Virus record (IMG/VR): IMGVR_UViG_3300049435_000061 | Span: 1 to 64,000 of that record | Reading direction: 5' to 3' (one strand) | Source: a virus | DNA length: 64,000 nt | Part shown: positions 1 through 6,483 of the stretch, piece by piece | Numbering within the stretch: position 1 is the first letter of the stretch | How the letters are laid out: each line of letters opens with the position of its first letter | Translations under genes and position numbers: made by a program | Notes under the pieces: generated by a model | Told to the model about the DNA's origin: nothing | The model's input: only the letters and a program-made list of their open reading frames with translations | The model's database searches: none

Positions 1-992
1 ATGGCGCGCCCATAGTCGAGCTGTTTACGCCAGGTGATCAGCTGCATAGACCACTGTGCGGCCTTCCAGCCGTGGCGGATGTCGAATTCGTGCAGCGTGC
101 CCACCTGTTCGGTGTTGTCGACCAGCAGAACATAGGCAACGTCGTGGTCCAATTCTGCTGGCATGGTGTGCCATTCGGTGATTTCGACGTCACCGCTTTG
201 CGGTTTAATCATGCTGACCAACGGCGCATTGTTGTACATGGCTAGCTGCGCACCGGTTGAATGTGGATATTTGACGGCGTTTTCACCGGATTTCAGGTCG
301 ACCAAAACGACTCTGCCGTCAGCGGTTTCAAACGCCAACACCGCGTCGAACCGTCCCGCAATGATGTGTTCGGGATAGATGATGAACTGTTCGGCCAACT
401 CGGTGCGCGGCGTCAACCGGTAGCGGTCTAGGGTGCGTTCCAGAATGGCGGCGTCTTGGCGTTGCTGGTCGGTGATGAGCCGGTCTTTCTGGCCGGTCAA
501 AATCAGTTCCAGCACCCGGTGTTTCTGTGTGCCACGGTCGGCGGCGAAATGGGCCATCGCGATCTTTTTGGCTTGCTCGCAAAAATCTTCCAGTGCATCC
601 TTGTCGTCGGCGAACGCGGCCACATTTTCCCGCAGGTTGCGACCTTGCGGTTCAACAGTCAACCCGAGAGCCACCATGCGCTCATGCCACAGTTGGATGT
701 TGCGGTTGTCGGCGGCAATTTTGGCAACCGACGAAACCCCGGTGGCCCGTCTCGACTTGTCTTCGCCACGCTTCATGTAGTAACGGTGGCTGCGATCCCG
801 GTAGGTCAACGACAGCAGCTCAGGTGCGTCATTTGACGCAGCGGTGTCACCCAGTGGGGGTGGTGCCGGGTGGGTGGAAACCTGACGGTTGGCGCTGTCC
901 TCCTGGGATTTGCCCGAACCCGGTTCATCATTCCCACCCGACACCACGTTTCGGCGGTGCTTGCCGCAGGTGCAGCCGTCAGGGCATTTCAC
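1..992 (-). CDS. RecB/Cas4-like PD-(D/E)XK exonuclease, partial at left edge
   Basis: About 330 codons are visible before the gene leaves the window. The GTG start at 992 overlaps the TGA of the preceding gene (GTGA). A cysteine-rich N-terminus (CPDGCTCGKH) is followed near residues 200-235 by a PD-(D/E)XK nuclease core: D216 in GRFDAVLAF and the D-x-K of VDLKSG (D232, K234). This family degrades DNA ends and is common in actinophage early regions, where it probably serves recombination or replication. It is the last visible gene of a five-gene overlapping operon led by the cro-like gene. A Cas4-type Fe-S cluster cannot be judged because the C-terminus is missing. Confidence 0.8.
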   Translation of the reverse strand, partial: MKCPDGCTCGKHRRNVVSGGNDEPGSGKSQEDSANRQVSTHPAPPPLGDTAASNDAPELLSLTYRDRSHRYYMKRGEDKSRRATGVSSVAKIAADNRNIQLWHERMVALGLTVEPQGRNLRENVAAFADDKDALEDFCEQAKKIAMAHFAADRGTQKHRVLELILTGQKDRLITDQQRQDAAILERTLDRYRLTPRTELAEQFIIYPEHIIAGRFDAVLAFETADGRVVLVDLKSGENAVKYPHSTGAQLAMYNNAPLVSMIKPQSGDVEITEWHTMPAELDHDVAYVLLVDNTEQVGTLHEFDIRHGWKAAQWSMQLITWRKQLDYGRA

Positions 993-1099
993 GCTGCTCC
1001 CTCTTTCACCAGCTTGAAGTGTTCGTCGCAGAAGTATTCGTCGCCATCGCGTTCAGTAGCCAGGTCACCGCAAAACCAACAGCGTTGCAGCATAATCAT
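989..1099 (-). CDS. Small zinc-finger protein, 36 aa
   Basis: Short ORF starting ATGATTATG and overlapping its neighbours by ATGA (upstream) and GTGA (downstream). The protein has CWFC near residue 7 and CDEH near residue 24, a four-ligand spacing typical of a treble-clef or zinc-ribbon knuckle. No enzymatic residues are visible. Its position directly before the exonuclease suggests co-translation. The function is unknown; a DNA-binding or assembly factor is only a guess. Confidence 0.65.
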   Translation of the reverse strand: MIMLQRCWFCGDLATERDGDEYFCDEHFKLVKEGAA

Positions 1100-1275
1100 T
1101 TTCGGTCCCAGCCTTCCGACTGTGAAGTCCACACCGCGTGCAGCCGTGGCTTGCGGGGTGGCATTTTGCGGTCACGATGTTTGCGTGCCCGATAGGTGCC
1201 GGGCATCATCAACTGTTCGGTCTCCCGGTTGTCGGGTGCGTCAGCACCGTCATCGAGGGAGCGTTGGATGGTCAA
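1096..1275 (-). CDS. Basic hypothetical protein, 59 aa
   Basis: The frame opens after the preceding gene and can start at a TTG at 1275 that overlaps that gene's TGA (TTGA), or at an internal ATGATG about 20 codons in. The C-terminal half is strongly basic (YRARKHRDRK then PPRKPR), which suggests nucleic-acid binding. The stop overlaps the ATG of the 36-aa zinc protein. I do not recognise a family; the start is uncertain. Confidence 0.5.
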   Translation of the reverse strand: MTIQRSLDDGADAPDNRETEQLMMPGTYRARKHRDRKMPPRKPRLHAVWTSQSEGWDRK

Positions 1276-1616
1276 GCCCGCCGCTGCCGATCCACATTGC
1301 GGGCGGCTTTCACCCCGGTCGGGTCCAGATACCCCAGCAGGGATCGCAGGCCGGTGTCGGCGGCGAACACCCGGTTGCGGCTGGTCTGGTCGGTCAGAAA
1401 CTCGTGGAAGCTCACGTGGGTGCGGGCCAAAGTCTGCTCGAACCGGCGCAACAGATTGGTGATTTTCGACGGGGACACTTCACCCGTATCCAGCATCCGG
1501 CGCTGGGCAGCCAAGAGCACCAGCTGTAGTTGACGTCCGGTAGGCGCGTTGCGGCGTGTTGTGGAGTTACCGGCCCCGTTGTGCGGCGCTTGCGCCGCTG
1601 ATACCGGCGTACTCAT
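1272..1616 (-). CDS. Hypothetical early protein, 114 aa
   Basis: The ATG at 1616 overlaps the TGA of the cro-like gene (ATGA), so it is probably translationally coupled to it. The N-terminal 30 residues are polar and low complexity. The rest is predicted helical with many Arg and Leu residues and no cysteines. No known domain is recognised. Position two in the lytic operon suggests an early lytic function. Confidence 0.65.
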   Translation of the reverse strand: MSTPVSAAQAPHNGAGNSTTRRNAPTGRQLQLVLLAAQRRMLDTGEVSPSKITNLLRRFEQTLARTHVSFHEFLTDQTSRNRVFAADTGLRSLLGYLDPTGVKAARNVDRQRRA

Positions 1617-1927
1617 CCGCTGCCGCCGCTGGCTGCATACGGTGTGGGTTTGCGCCGCTGTGTGCGCCGCTGACGGCTTTTGGCGGATGCGGGGGCCTCG
1701 GGGGCCTCGGGTACCACGCGCAGCCGGGGCGCGTACAGGGAGGCCACCGAGACGTCGAAGTAGGCGGCGACGGTGCCCACCTCGTGGTCACGGAACGGGG
1801 TTTCCCCGCGAAGGCGGCGGCTCATGGATGAGTGGGTCAAACCCAACAGTTGTGCCAGCTCAGCCTGCGTTTCATCGCGGGCGGCAAGTTCACCTCGGAT
1901 GTTGGCTGCGACTGTGGAGCCAGGCAT
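1613..1927 (-). CDS. Cro-like helix-turn-helix regulator
   Basis: 104 aa. Residues ~10-65 form a Cro/C1-type HTH: QAELAQLLGLTHSSMSRRLR is the two-helix core, followed by a basic, Ala/Pro-rich tail. It is transcribed divergently from the plus-strand repressor with 233 bp between them, the classic lysis-lysogeny switch layout. A promoter (TTGCAC at 1958-1963, TAGAAT at 1934-1939, 18-bp spacer, minus strand) would start RNA almost exactly at the ATG, so the transcript may be leaderless; no Shine-Dalgarno is seen. It likely represses rep and favours lytic growth. Confidence 0.8.
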   Translation of the reverse strand: MPGSTVAANIRGELAARDETQAELAQLLGLTHSSMSRRLRGETPFRDHEVGTVAAYFDVSVASLYAPRLRVVPEAPEAPASAKSRQRRTQRRKPTPYAASGGSG

Positions 1928-2160
1928 GGTGGGATTCTATGCCGCTAGGCGGCAGCTGTGCAACGATAGCGGGAAAACTTTCCGGCGTGTGTCCATCCGT
2001 ACCACCTGGCACGGATGTACCGTGTCCTGTTTGCGAAGCACCAAGGTCCAGGTAACGAATGTGTGAACCAATCCCACTAGGGTTGCACAATTCCCGATCA
2101 CCGGGAATCATCGAGGTTGTGGTTTAACAGAGCAACACAGACAGAAGGACGAGATATCCC
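1928..2160 (+). promoter_or_regulatory. Divergent immunity control region with operator-like palindromes
   Basis: Gene-free region between cro and rep. It contains a 19-bp palindrome at 2090-2108 (ATTCCCG-ATCAC-CGGGAAT), the likely main operator. A weaker related symmetry lies at 1969-1985 (CGGGAAA..TTTCCGG), and CACGG-ATGTA-CCGTG lies near 2018-2032. The cro promoter is at 1934-1963 on the minus strand. A weak plus-strand promoter (TTGCAC near 2084) overlaps the 2090 palindrome, so Rep could control its own expression. Site functions are inferred from symmetry and position only. Confidence 0.6.
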
Positions 2161-2625
2161 ATGACAACAGCCAAAATGCCGCTGCACGTAGCAGTTGGCA
2201 AACGTTTGGCAGGGAAACTTCGTGAACACGGAATTACCTACGAACAGCTCGGCGAGACCTGTGGCTGGTCGACGTCTTCGATCAGTCGCCGGATTCGCGG
2301 CGAAACCGCCCTGTCACTGTCCGACCTGGAATGCATCGAGGCAGCAACCGGTATCAGCGTCTCGACTTTACTCGGTGATCAGGCGGAACCCTTGATTACC
2401 AGCATTGGTGGGCAGAAGCAGCAACACCCTTTTCGGAGCGGTGGCGACAGTGGAGCGAGCAATACAGCACCTTCCTCGCCGACTGGGAGGACCGCCAACA
2501 ACAATGGGCAGCCCAATGACAATCTGCGAAAATTTGGTGGCTACAGTTTGCTGCTCCCCCGGCTGGACTCGAACCAGCAACCCTTCGGTTTACGACAGCT
2601 GCTACAGCGGTACGCCGCCGCTTGA
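2161..2625 (+). CDS. rep: Immunity repressor with attP inside its 3' end
   Basis: 154 aa. Residues ~15-65 are a HTH of the XRE type (ITYEQLGETCGWSTSSISRR). The middle is polar and probably disordered. The last ~25 codons are translated from a tRNA-like sequence (reverse complement of a tRNA T-arm and acceptor end at 2553-2590), so the attachment core lies inside the gene. The viral-form protein ends -LLQRYAAA, resembling the actinobacterial ssrA tag ending (-YALAA). This is the architecture of integration-dependent immunity known in mycobacteriophages such as BPs: integration replaces the 3' end and removes the degradation tag. AGAAGGACGAG precedes the ATG as ribosome site. Confidence 0.85.
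   Translation: MTTAKMPLHVAVGKRLAGKLREHGITYEQLGETCGWSTSSISRRIRGETALSLSDLECIEAATGISVSTLLGDQAEPLITSIGGQKQQHPFRSGGDSGASNTAPSSPTGRTANNNGQPNDNLRKFGGYSLLLPRLDSNQQPFGLRQLLQRYAAA
2551..2600 (-). other. Candidate attP core: 3' half of a host tRNA
   Basis: Read on the minus strand this is a tRNA 3' half: 5-bp T-stem with TTCGAGT loop (forward 2562-2578) followed by an acceptor strand CGGGGGAGC. The 5' half of a tRNA is absent, so it is not a functional tRNA gene but an integrase crossover region that would restore the host tRNA after integration. Resemblance is greatest to Asn- or Thr-type actinobacterial tRNAs; the exact isotype is uncertain. It sits between the rep HTH and the integrase, as expected. 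Confidence 0.75.
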
Positions 2626-2685
2626 TATCGCCCCTGTTCACACCCCAAAATTCTGCCAGTGCCCACTGGGCCAGTGCGCAGTGAA

Positions 2686-2716
2686 CGTTAACCATGAATT
2701 GACAAGTCGTTAACCA
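2686..2716 (+). repeat. Two 9-bp direct repeats between attP core and int
   Basis: CGTTAACCA occurs at 2686-2694 and again at 2708-2716, 22 bp apart (two helical turns). Placement beside the core fits integrase arm-type or directionality-factor sites. The second copy overlaps the terminator stem. Function is inferred. Confidence 0.4.
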
Positions 2717-2735
2717 GCGGTTTGCTGGTTTTTAA
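2712..2735 (+). terminator. Intrinsic terminator after rep
   Basis: AACCAGC/GCTGGTT 7-bp stem, short loop and a TTTTT run on the plus strand, 87 bp beyond the rep stop and 30 bp before int. It would end rep transcripts and separate them from int. Confidence 0.65.
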
Positions 2736-2765
2736 CCGGGATGCTCGCCAGCCTTCCATCAGGGG

Positions 2766-3743
2766 ATGATCAGAAAAATGTCTGATAAGTCTTGTTATTT
2801 ACACCTGCGACTATTATCCTCAACACCTGTGAGCAGGGGTTACACCCTGCCTGGGGGCTGGGAAAAAGCTATCGGGGGATGGCTCGACTGGCTGCGCCTG
2901 CAGGGCCACCGAGACACCACGTTACGGACGCGGCGCGGACAGGTGCGTTCGCTGGCCCGCCAAAGCGGTGTTCGCCACCCCGCCGAAGTCGACGTCGCCT
3001 GCCTGGTGCGCCTGTGCAGTCGACCGGGCGTCAGTTCCGATCACCGGCACGGCCAGCGGGCGGCGCTGATCAGCTTCTACGACTGGTGTGTCGCCAACGC
3101 GGTCACCACCCACAACCCGGCTGCGGCGCTGCCCAAAGTGAAGCCGTCCAAACCCCGTCCCCGGCCCACACCCGACGAGGTGTGGAAACAGTTGGTGGCG
3201 TGCGCACCGCCGCGCGAGACGCTGATGGCCGTGCTGGCGTGCGAGGCCGGTTTGCGGCGTGCCGAGGTGGCCGCACTGCACTACGACGACCTGGTGCGCG
3301 ACCACACCGGGTGGCTGCTGATCATCAACGGTAAAGGCGGCAAACAGCGCGCCGTGCCGATCAACAACCGGCTGGCGCGGGTGCTGCGCACCCACTGTCG
3401 TGGCGGGTATGTGTTTCCCGGCAAAATCGACGGGCACCTGTCACCGGACGCGGTGGGGCGTGTCATATCACGGTTGATGCCGCCAGGGTGGACGATGCAC
3501 AAGTTGAGACACAGGTTCGCCACCAAAGGTTTCAACGGAACCCACAATCTGCTGGCCGTCAAAGAGGCGCTGGGGCATTCCAGTGTCGCGACCACGCAGC
3601 TGTACACGGCGATCAACCTCAGCGATGTTCGCTCGGTTTGTGACGCCGCAACCGAAGATTGGAGTGAATGTGACGATGGACCGGACCAAACTGCGGGGGC
3701 ACACAGAGTTCGAGCTACGACTGGCGTTACGCCAGGAACGTAA
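2766..3743 (+). CDS. int: Tyrosine integrase
   Basis: 325 aa from the ATG at 2766; an ATG at 2778 is an equally plausible start, with AGGGG just upstream. An N-terminal SAM-like core-binding domain (residues ~35-125) precedes the catalytic domain. Catalytic residues are visible: R164 (AGLRRAE), K190/K193 (NGKGGK), H245 and R248 (HKLRHRF), H271 (LGHSS) and nucleophile Y280 (QLYTAI). It should recombine attP in rep with a host tRNA gene. The last ~22 codons overlap the next small gene. Confidence 0.93.
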   Translation: MIRKMSDKSCYLHLRLLSSTPVSRGYTLPGGWEKAIGGWLDWLRLQGHRDTTLRTRRGQVRSLARQSGVRHPAEVDVACLVRLCSRPGVSSDHRHGQRAALISFYDWCVANAVTTHNPAAALPKVKPSKPRPRPTPDEVWKQLVACAPPRETLMAVLACEAGLRRAEVAALHYDDLVRDHTGWLLIINGKGGKQRAVPINNRLARVLRTHCRGGYVFPGKIDGHLSPDAVGRVISRLMPPGWTMHKLRHRFATKGFNGTHNLLAVKEALGHSSVATTQLYTAINLSDVRSVCDAATEDWSECDDGPDQTAGAHRVRATTGVTPGT

Positions 3744-3858
3744 CACACTCATGATTGAACGGTCCGATTTGATACCAAAGATTAGACGGCTCAACGAGAT
3801 TGAGGATCGGCTCAACGAGATTGAGAAAGCCGAATACCTGCTCGACAACTACGGCTAA
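3676..3858 (+). CDS. Small coiled-coil protein overlapping int
   Basis: 60 aa from ATG 3676 (in-frame GTG codons exist slightly upstream). The sequence is highly charged with heptad-like Leu/Ile spacing (IRRLNEIEDRLNEIEKAEYL), including a duplicated RLNEIE unit, indicating a coiled coil. It overlaps the int 3' end by 68 bp. No HTH of an excisionase type is evident, so assignment as a directionality factor is not supported. Confidence 0.5.
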   Translation: MDRTKLRGHTEFELRLALRQERNTLMIERSDLIPKIRRLNEIEDRLNEIEKAEYLLDNYG

Positions 3859-3924
3859 CCGACGAGGGGCGGGCCAGGAACTTTGCCCAGCGCCCGGCCC
3901 GCCCCAACCTTAAAACGGCAACAA

Positions 3925-3976
3925 AAAACCCGCCGACCAGTGCACGATTGGAGTAGTGCACCGGCCAGCGGGTTTT
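3925..3976. terminator. Strong bidirectional terminator between int and accessory module
   Basis: A 20-bp interrupted stem: AAAACCCGCCGACCAGTGCA pairs with the arm ending CCAGCGGGTTTT around a short loop, giving U-runs on both strands. It separates the plus-strand int operon from the minus-strand accessory operon that converge here. Confidence 0.85.
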
Positions 3977-3987
3977 GTTGTGTAGCA

Positions 3988-4001
3988 AGAATAGTCTCCT
4001 C
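3988..4001 (+). repeat. Left copy of 14-bp inverted repeat bounding accessory module
   Basis: AGAATAGTCTCCTC on the plus strand, just outside the last accessory gene. Its exact inverse copy lies at 11581-11594, just outside the first accessory gene. See findings. Confidence 0.5.
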
Positions 4002-4007
4002 GTTTTT

Positions 4008-4211
4008 TCACCCTTTCATTCGTTTGTGCACACCGATCAGCCGCGTGATGATTCGGCGCATCTCGTCTTCTATCGGTCCGTCGTCGGCGTAGCCTTCCAG
4101 GAAGTCGCGCACCAGCTTTGACGGCGTGGTGCCCTCCCGTTGGGCTTTCGACGCGGCTTTATGCCAGATGTCGTGGGGCACGCGGACATAGTGTTTTGGC
4201 GTTTCAGCCAC
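4008..4211 (-). CDS. Ribbon-helix-helix-like small protein
   Basis: 67 aa from a GTG at 4211 that overlaps the 3' end of the DUF3846 gene by 8 nt. The N-terminus (HYVRVPHDIWHKAASKAQRE then GTTPSKLVRDFL) fits the beta-strand, helix A, turn, helix B order of Arc/CopG-type regulators. It is the last gene of the accessory operon, followed by the 3925 terminator. It might regulate the module; the family call is from pattern only. Confidence 0.6.
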   Translation of the reverse strand: MAETPKHYVRVPHDIWHKAASKAQREGTTPSKLVRDFLEGYADDGPIEDEMRRIITRLIGVHKRMKG

Positions 4212-4554
4212 CGTCGATCACCTCCTGCAAGACATCGAGATAGGGCACGTCGCTCAACTCTTCACCGTCAACCGTGTTGACGCCGACCGGTCCACAAAAG
4301 ATGTCACCAGGCAACAACTGTGCGCCGCCCAATGCGTACCACAGGCGTGTAGCCACATGGTTGGGTGGCAAGCCTTTGAACTTGCCCTCCTCGTCCATGC
4401 TGAATACGAATCGCCTGTCGTCTATCAACGTATACATGGCCTGCACATACCCGCCACCCAGCACCGCCTGGTTGAACGCCGGATATTCTATTGGCACGTC
4501 ACGGATTTCAAACGTACCGTCCGACTGGATGACCAGTGTCTTTGCCGTCTTCAT
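4204..4554 (-). CDS. DUF3846-family protein
   Basis: 116 aa. The start MKTAKTLV at 4554 is set by the leader motif and GGAG 11 nt upstream; an in-frame earlier ATG lies inside the stem-loop and is unlikely. The GGYVQAMYTL, EEGKFKGLPPN and GDIFCGPV blocks match the DUF3846 pattern common in phages and plasmids of Actinobacteria. Its biochemical role is unknown. It shares the mRNA with the ribbon-helix-helix gene. Confidence 0.75.
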   Translation of the reverse strand: MKTAKTLVIQSDGTFEIRDVPIEYPAFNQAVLGGGYVQAMYTLIDDRRFVFSMDEEGKFKGLPPNHVATRLWYALGGAQLLPGDIFCGPVGVNTVDGEELSDVPYLDVLQEVIDGG

Positions 4555-4588
4555 TGTTGTGTCTCCAATCTTGGTTGTTGTTTTTGGT

Positions 4589-4653
4589 CTGAACAGACCA
4601 GGATGCACACCCCAGGAGCAAAGCTCCTGTGATGTGCACCCCTACCTGTTCAG
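4589..4653 (-). promoter_or_regulatory. Intergenic stem-loop 1 (core A)
   Basis: RNA outer stem CUGAACAG/CUGUUCAG with the UGA stop of the upstream gene inside the 5' arm; core GGUAGGG opposite CCUGGU; inner stem GUGCACA/UGUGCAU then AGGAGC/GCUCCU. The next leader follows. Confidence 0.85.
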
Positions 4654-5126
4654 GTCACAACGACCGTTGCTTGCGGTGGGTAGGGCCGCAGTGCCTTGGC
4701 GTGCGCAAACACCTGACGCGGGTTGAACATGGTGTTTCTCGCGTACATCGAATGTGGGTCACGCCACGGTCGACCGTTCACTTTGAACCATTCCCGGCCT
4801 TCATGCTCATCGAACCAAAGCGCCATGCCGTGGCAGAAGTCGTAGAAGTCTTCAACTGTTTCCACGAACGTCGGAATCGGTTGATGCATGTGCAATTCCG
4901 TGATCTGGTTGGGGTGGTAGGTGTTGGGCACGTTCAACAGGTAGTCGATGCACGCTTCGCGAACCCGAACGTTTTGCACGTTGAAACCGCAGTAGTAGCT
5001 CGGTGTGTGCACCGACATGGACAGGCCGGGTCGCCACGACACGACGGTCAGCAGCCCGTTGAAGTCTTCGACTGTCATGCCGTCGATGCTGGCTTGCAGG
5101 TCTGGTTGGTTTGATACCGTTTCCAT
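4650..5126 (-). CDS. Hypothetical accessory protein, 158 aa
   Basis: ATG at 5126 preceded by the conserved leader. The protein is soluble, acidic to neutral and rich in aromatic and His residues, with no recognisable domain, signal peptide or membrane segment. Its TGA is embedded in stem-loop 1. Judged a real gene from the leader, the stop context and uniform coding character. Confidence 0.75.
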   Translation of the reverse strand: METVSNQPDLQASIDGMTVEDFNGLLTVVSWRPGLSMSVHTPSYYCGFNVQNVRVREACIDYLLNVPNTYHPNQITELHMHQPIPTFVETVEDFYDFCHGMALWFDEHEGREWFKVNGRPWRDPHSMYARNTMFNPRQVFAHAKALRPYPPQATVVVT

Positions 5127-5181
5127 TTCTCTGTCTCCAATCTTGTTTTACCGCTTCGCGATACGCCGCTAAGCGGCTGGT

Positions 5182-5259
5182 CTAAACAGACCGGGCACCA
5201 CAGTGGCCCAGGTGCGACACATGTCGCACCTGAAACACCGTGGCACCCTACCTGTTCAG
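5182..5259 (-). promoter_or_regulatory. Intergenic stem-loop 2 (core A, with nested palindrome)
   Basis: Outer stem CUGAACAG/CUGUUUAG (one G-U pair) holds the UGA of the ASCH gene; core GGUAGGG opposite CCCGGU; the apex is a perfect 22-bp palindrome at 5210-5231 centred on GGTGCGAC-ACAT-GTCGCACC. A second small hairpin (CCGCTTAGCGG) lies before the leader. Confidence 0.85.
5210..5231. repeat. Dispersed palindrome, copy 1
   Basis: GGTGCGACACATGTCGCACC (5211-5230), a perfect inverted repeat extended by A/T flanks. Related sites lie at 12194, 36723, 52767 and 59873. Confidence 0.6.
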
Positions 5260-5648
5260 GTCCTTTCTAGTATTCGTCGTTCCCGTTCCGACATGAGTCG
5301 CGCGTCCGGCACCCACAACCCCTGCTGCCCACGGCACTGGATCGGGCGATCCAGGGGTCGTGGATTGGACAGCAGCCAGTGATACTGCCCACGTGCAGCC
5401 CAGCGGCTTCGGCTGTTGTCGACCACGCCGACCAGGTCGACCACGCCGACAATCACGCCACCTGGCATACCGACCAGCAGGTCATAGCCTCGTTTTTCCA
5501 AGACTCGGCCACCCTCATAGTCGAAGGTTTTCCCGGCGTGAATCGCTAGCGGCCCACGGTATTCTGTGGTCCACGTGCGGTTTTCGACGTCCTTCCCGAA
5601 CGCGATGATGGCATGCGCCCATGGCTGTCTGACGGTGAGGGCATACAT
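5256..5648 (-). CDS. ASCH-domain protein
   Basis: 130 aa. MYALTVRQPWAHAII at the start plus GKDVENRTW and the GPLAIHAGK strand are diagnostic of the ASCH fold, a PUA-like RNA-binding beta-barrel. The start ATG at 5648 shares a base with the TAA of the preceding gene (TAATG), so translation is coupled and no leader is present. Phage ASCH proteins are thought to bind RNA or modified nucleotides; the partner here is unknown. Confidence 0.85.
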   Translation of the reverse strand: MYALTVRQPWAHAIIAFGKDVENRTWTTEYRGPLAIHAGKTFDYEGGRVLEKRGYDLLVGMPGGVIVGVVDLVGVVDNSRSRWAARGQYHWLLSNPRPLDRPIQCRGQQGLWVPDARLMSERERRILERT

Positions 5649-5821
5649 TATGCGAACTCCCATCTGCCGCAGCGGTTGCCGTTGACGTCGAAGACACGTC
5701 CGACGCCACTGTCGTCAACGTTGATGTCGTCGGCGACTTTGTGCAGGATGCGTTGCAGCTCACCGATAGGATCATCGGTGAAAGCTGACCCGTGGTCGGT
5801 GTACACGGTGAGAGTGAACAT
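5648..5821 (-). CDS. Hypothetical 57-aa protein
   Basis: The ATG at 5821 overlaps the TGA of the upstream gene (ATGA) and its TAA overlaps the ASCH start, so it is the middle gene of a three-gene coupled unit. MFTLTVYTDHG then GELQRILHKVADDI suggests a small alpha/beta protein. No family recognised. Confidence 0.65.
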   Translation of the reverse strand: MFTLTVYTDHGSAFTDDPIGELQRILHKVADDINVDDSGVGRVFDVNGNRCGRWEFA

Positions 5822-6255
5822 CACACACCCACCAATACAACCTCGTGCCATTGCAGGTCGGCCCACTTGGTGTCCCAGTGCGCTGCCCAGCGCAGAATCC
5901 CTTGCGGATTCAGCACATAGACATATTCGGTATCCCAATACTCATGGGCGTCTTCAGGTGTGGCGTAGTGCTCATTGCCTTGCTCACCGATGTACCGAAC
6001 ACCGAACCCTGCCACTAGCTCAAAGCGGTCAGGGTCGGTGGGATACATCTCACCAGTGGGGTTGCCGTCGAACGATGACCACCCTGCCGGTGTATGTAAC
6101 AAGGTGCTCACTACGCGGTCGATACCATGGGTGGCAATCAACCGTTGCAGTGTTTGCACCTTGCCCCACTGACCATCTGGGTAGCCATCGCTGTGGACAT
6201 AGACCAGTCGGATGCCGGAATCGGTTTCTGCACCGATAAGGCTTCTGGTACTCAT
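5821..6255 (-). CDS. Conserved-type hypothetical protein, 144 aa
   Basis: Starts MSTRSLIG at 6255 just after the leader. Tyr, Trp and His are frequent, with no signal peptide, membrane segment or cysteine motif. Proteins beginning MSTRSLIG with HSDGYPDG are familiar from phages and plasmids, but no activity is known to me. First gene of a coupled trio with the 57-aa and ASCH proteins. Confidence 0.7.
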   Translation of the reverse strand: MSTRSLIGAETDSGIRLVYVHSDGYPDGQWGKVQTLQRLIATHGIDRVVSTLLHTPAGWSSFDGNPTGEMYPTDPDRFELVAGFGVRYIGEQGNEHYATPEDAHEYWDTEYVYVLNPQGILRWAAHWDTKWADLQWHEVVLVGV

Positions 6256-6322
6256 TGTTGTCTCCAATCTTGTTTCATTGGCGCAAGCACCAACTACCGG
6301 CTACGCCGGTCGGATGTTCAGG

Positions 6323-6385
6323 CTGAACAACCGTGGAAGCCAACACCGCTGCTAGGCAGCGGAATTGGCAACCATGACGGTTCAG
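6323..6385 (-). promoter_or_regulatory. Intergenic stem-loop 3 (variant core)
   Basis: Outer stem CUGAAC/GUUCAG contains the UGA of the 33-aa membrane gene; inner GCCAA/UUGGC and CCGCUGC/GCAGCGG stems. The core differs from A and B (ccgu/acgg). A further hairpin (ACCGGCGTAGCCGGT) and then the leader follow. Confidence 0.75.
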
Positions 6386-6483
6386 TGCATTGTCATGCTG
6401 GTCTCAGCGATCAGGAACAGCACAACCACGTACAGAACAACGAGCAGAAACAGCTCGGCTACAACCAGTCCGGTGTAGCCCAC
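6382..6483 (-). CDS. Small single-pass membrane protein, 33 aa
   Basis: A GTG at 6483 opens a frame that overlaps the last 25 nt of the clamp gene and continues beyond its stop. Residues ~6-26 (LVVAELFLLVVLYVVVLFLI) form one hydrophobic helix; the tail is AETSMTMH. The stop is embedded in stem-loop 3, as for the well-supported genes of this module, which argues that it is translated. Function unknown. Confidence 0.6.
   Translation of the reverse strand: MGYTGLVVAELFLLVVLYVVVLFLIAETSMTMH

Noticed and set aside
2551-2600. Functional tRNA gene
   Set aside because: Only the T-arm and acceptor 3' strand are present; the 5' half and a paired anticodon stem are missing, and the region lies in the rep coding frame.
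2699-2704. TTGACA as int promoter -35
   Set aside because: No acceptable -10 box follows at 16-18 bp and a terminator stem starts within 10 bp.
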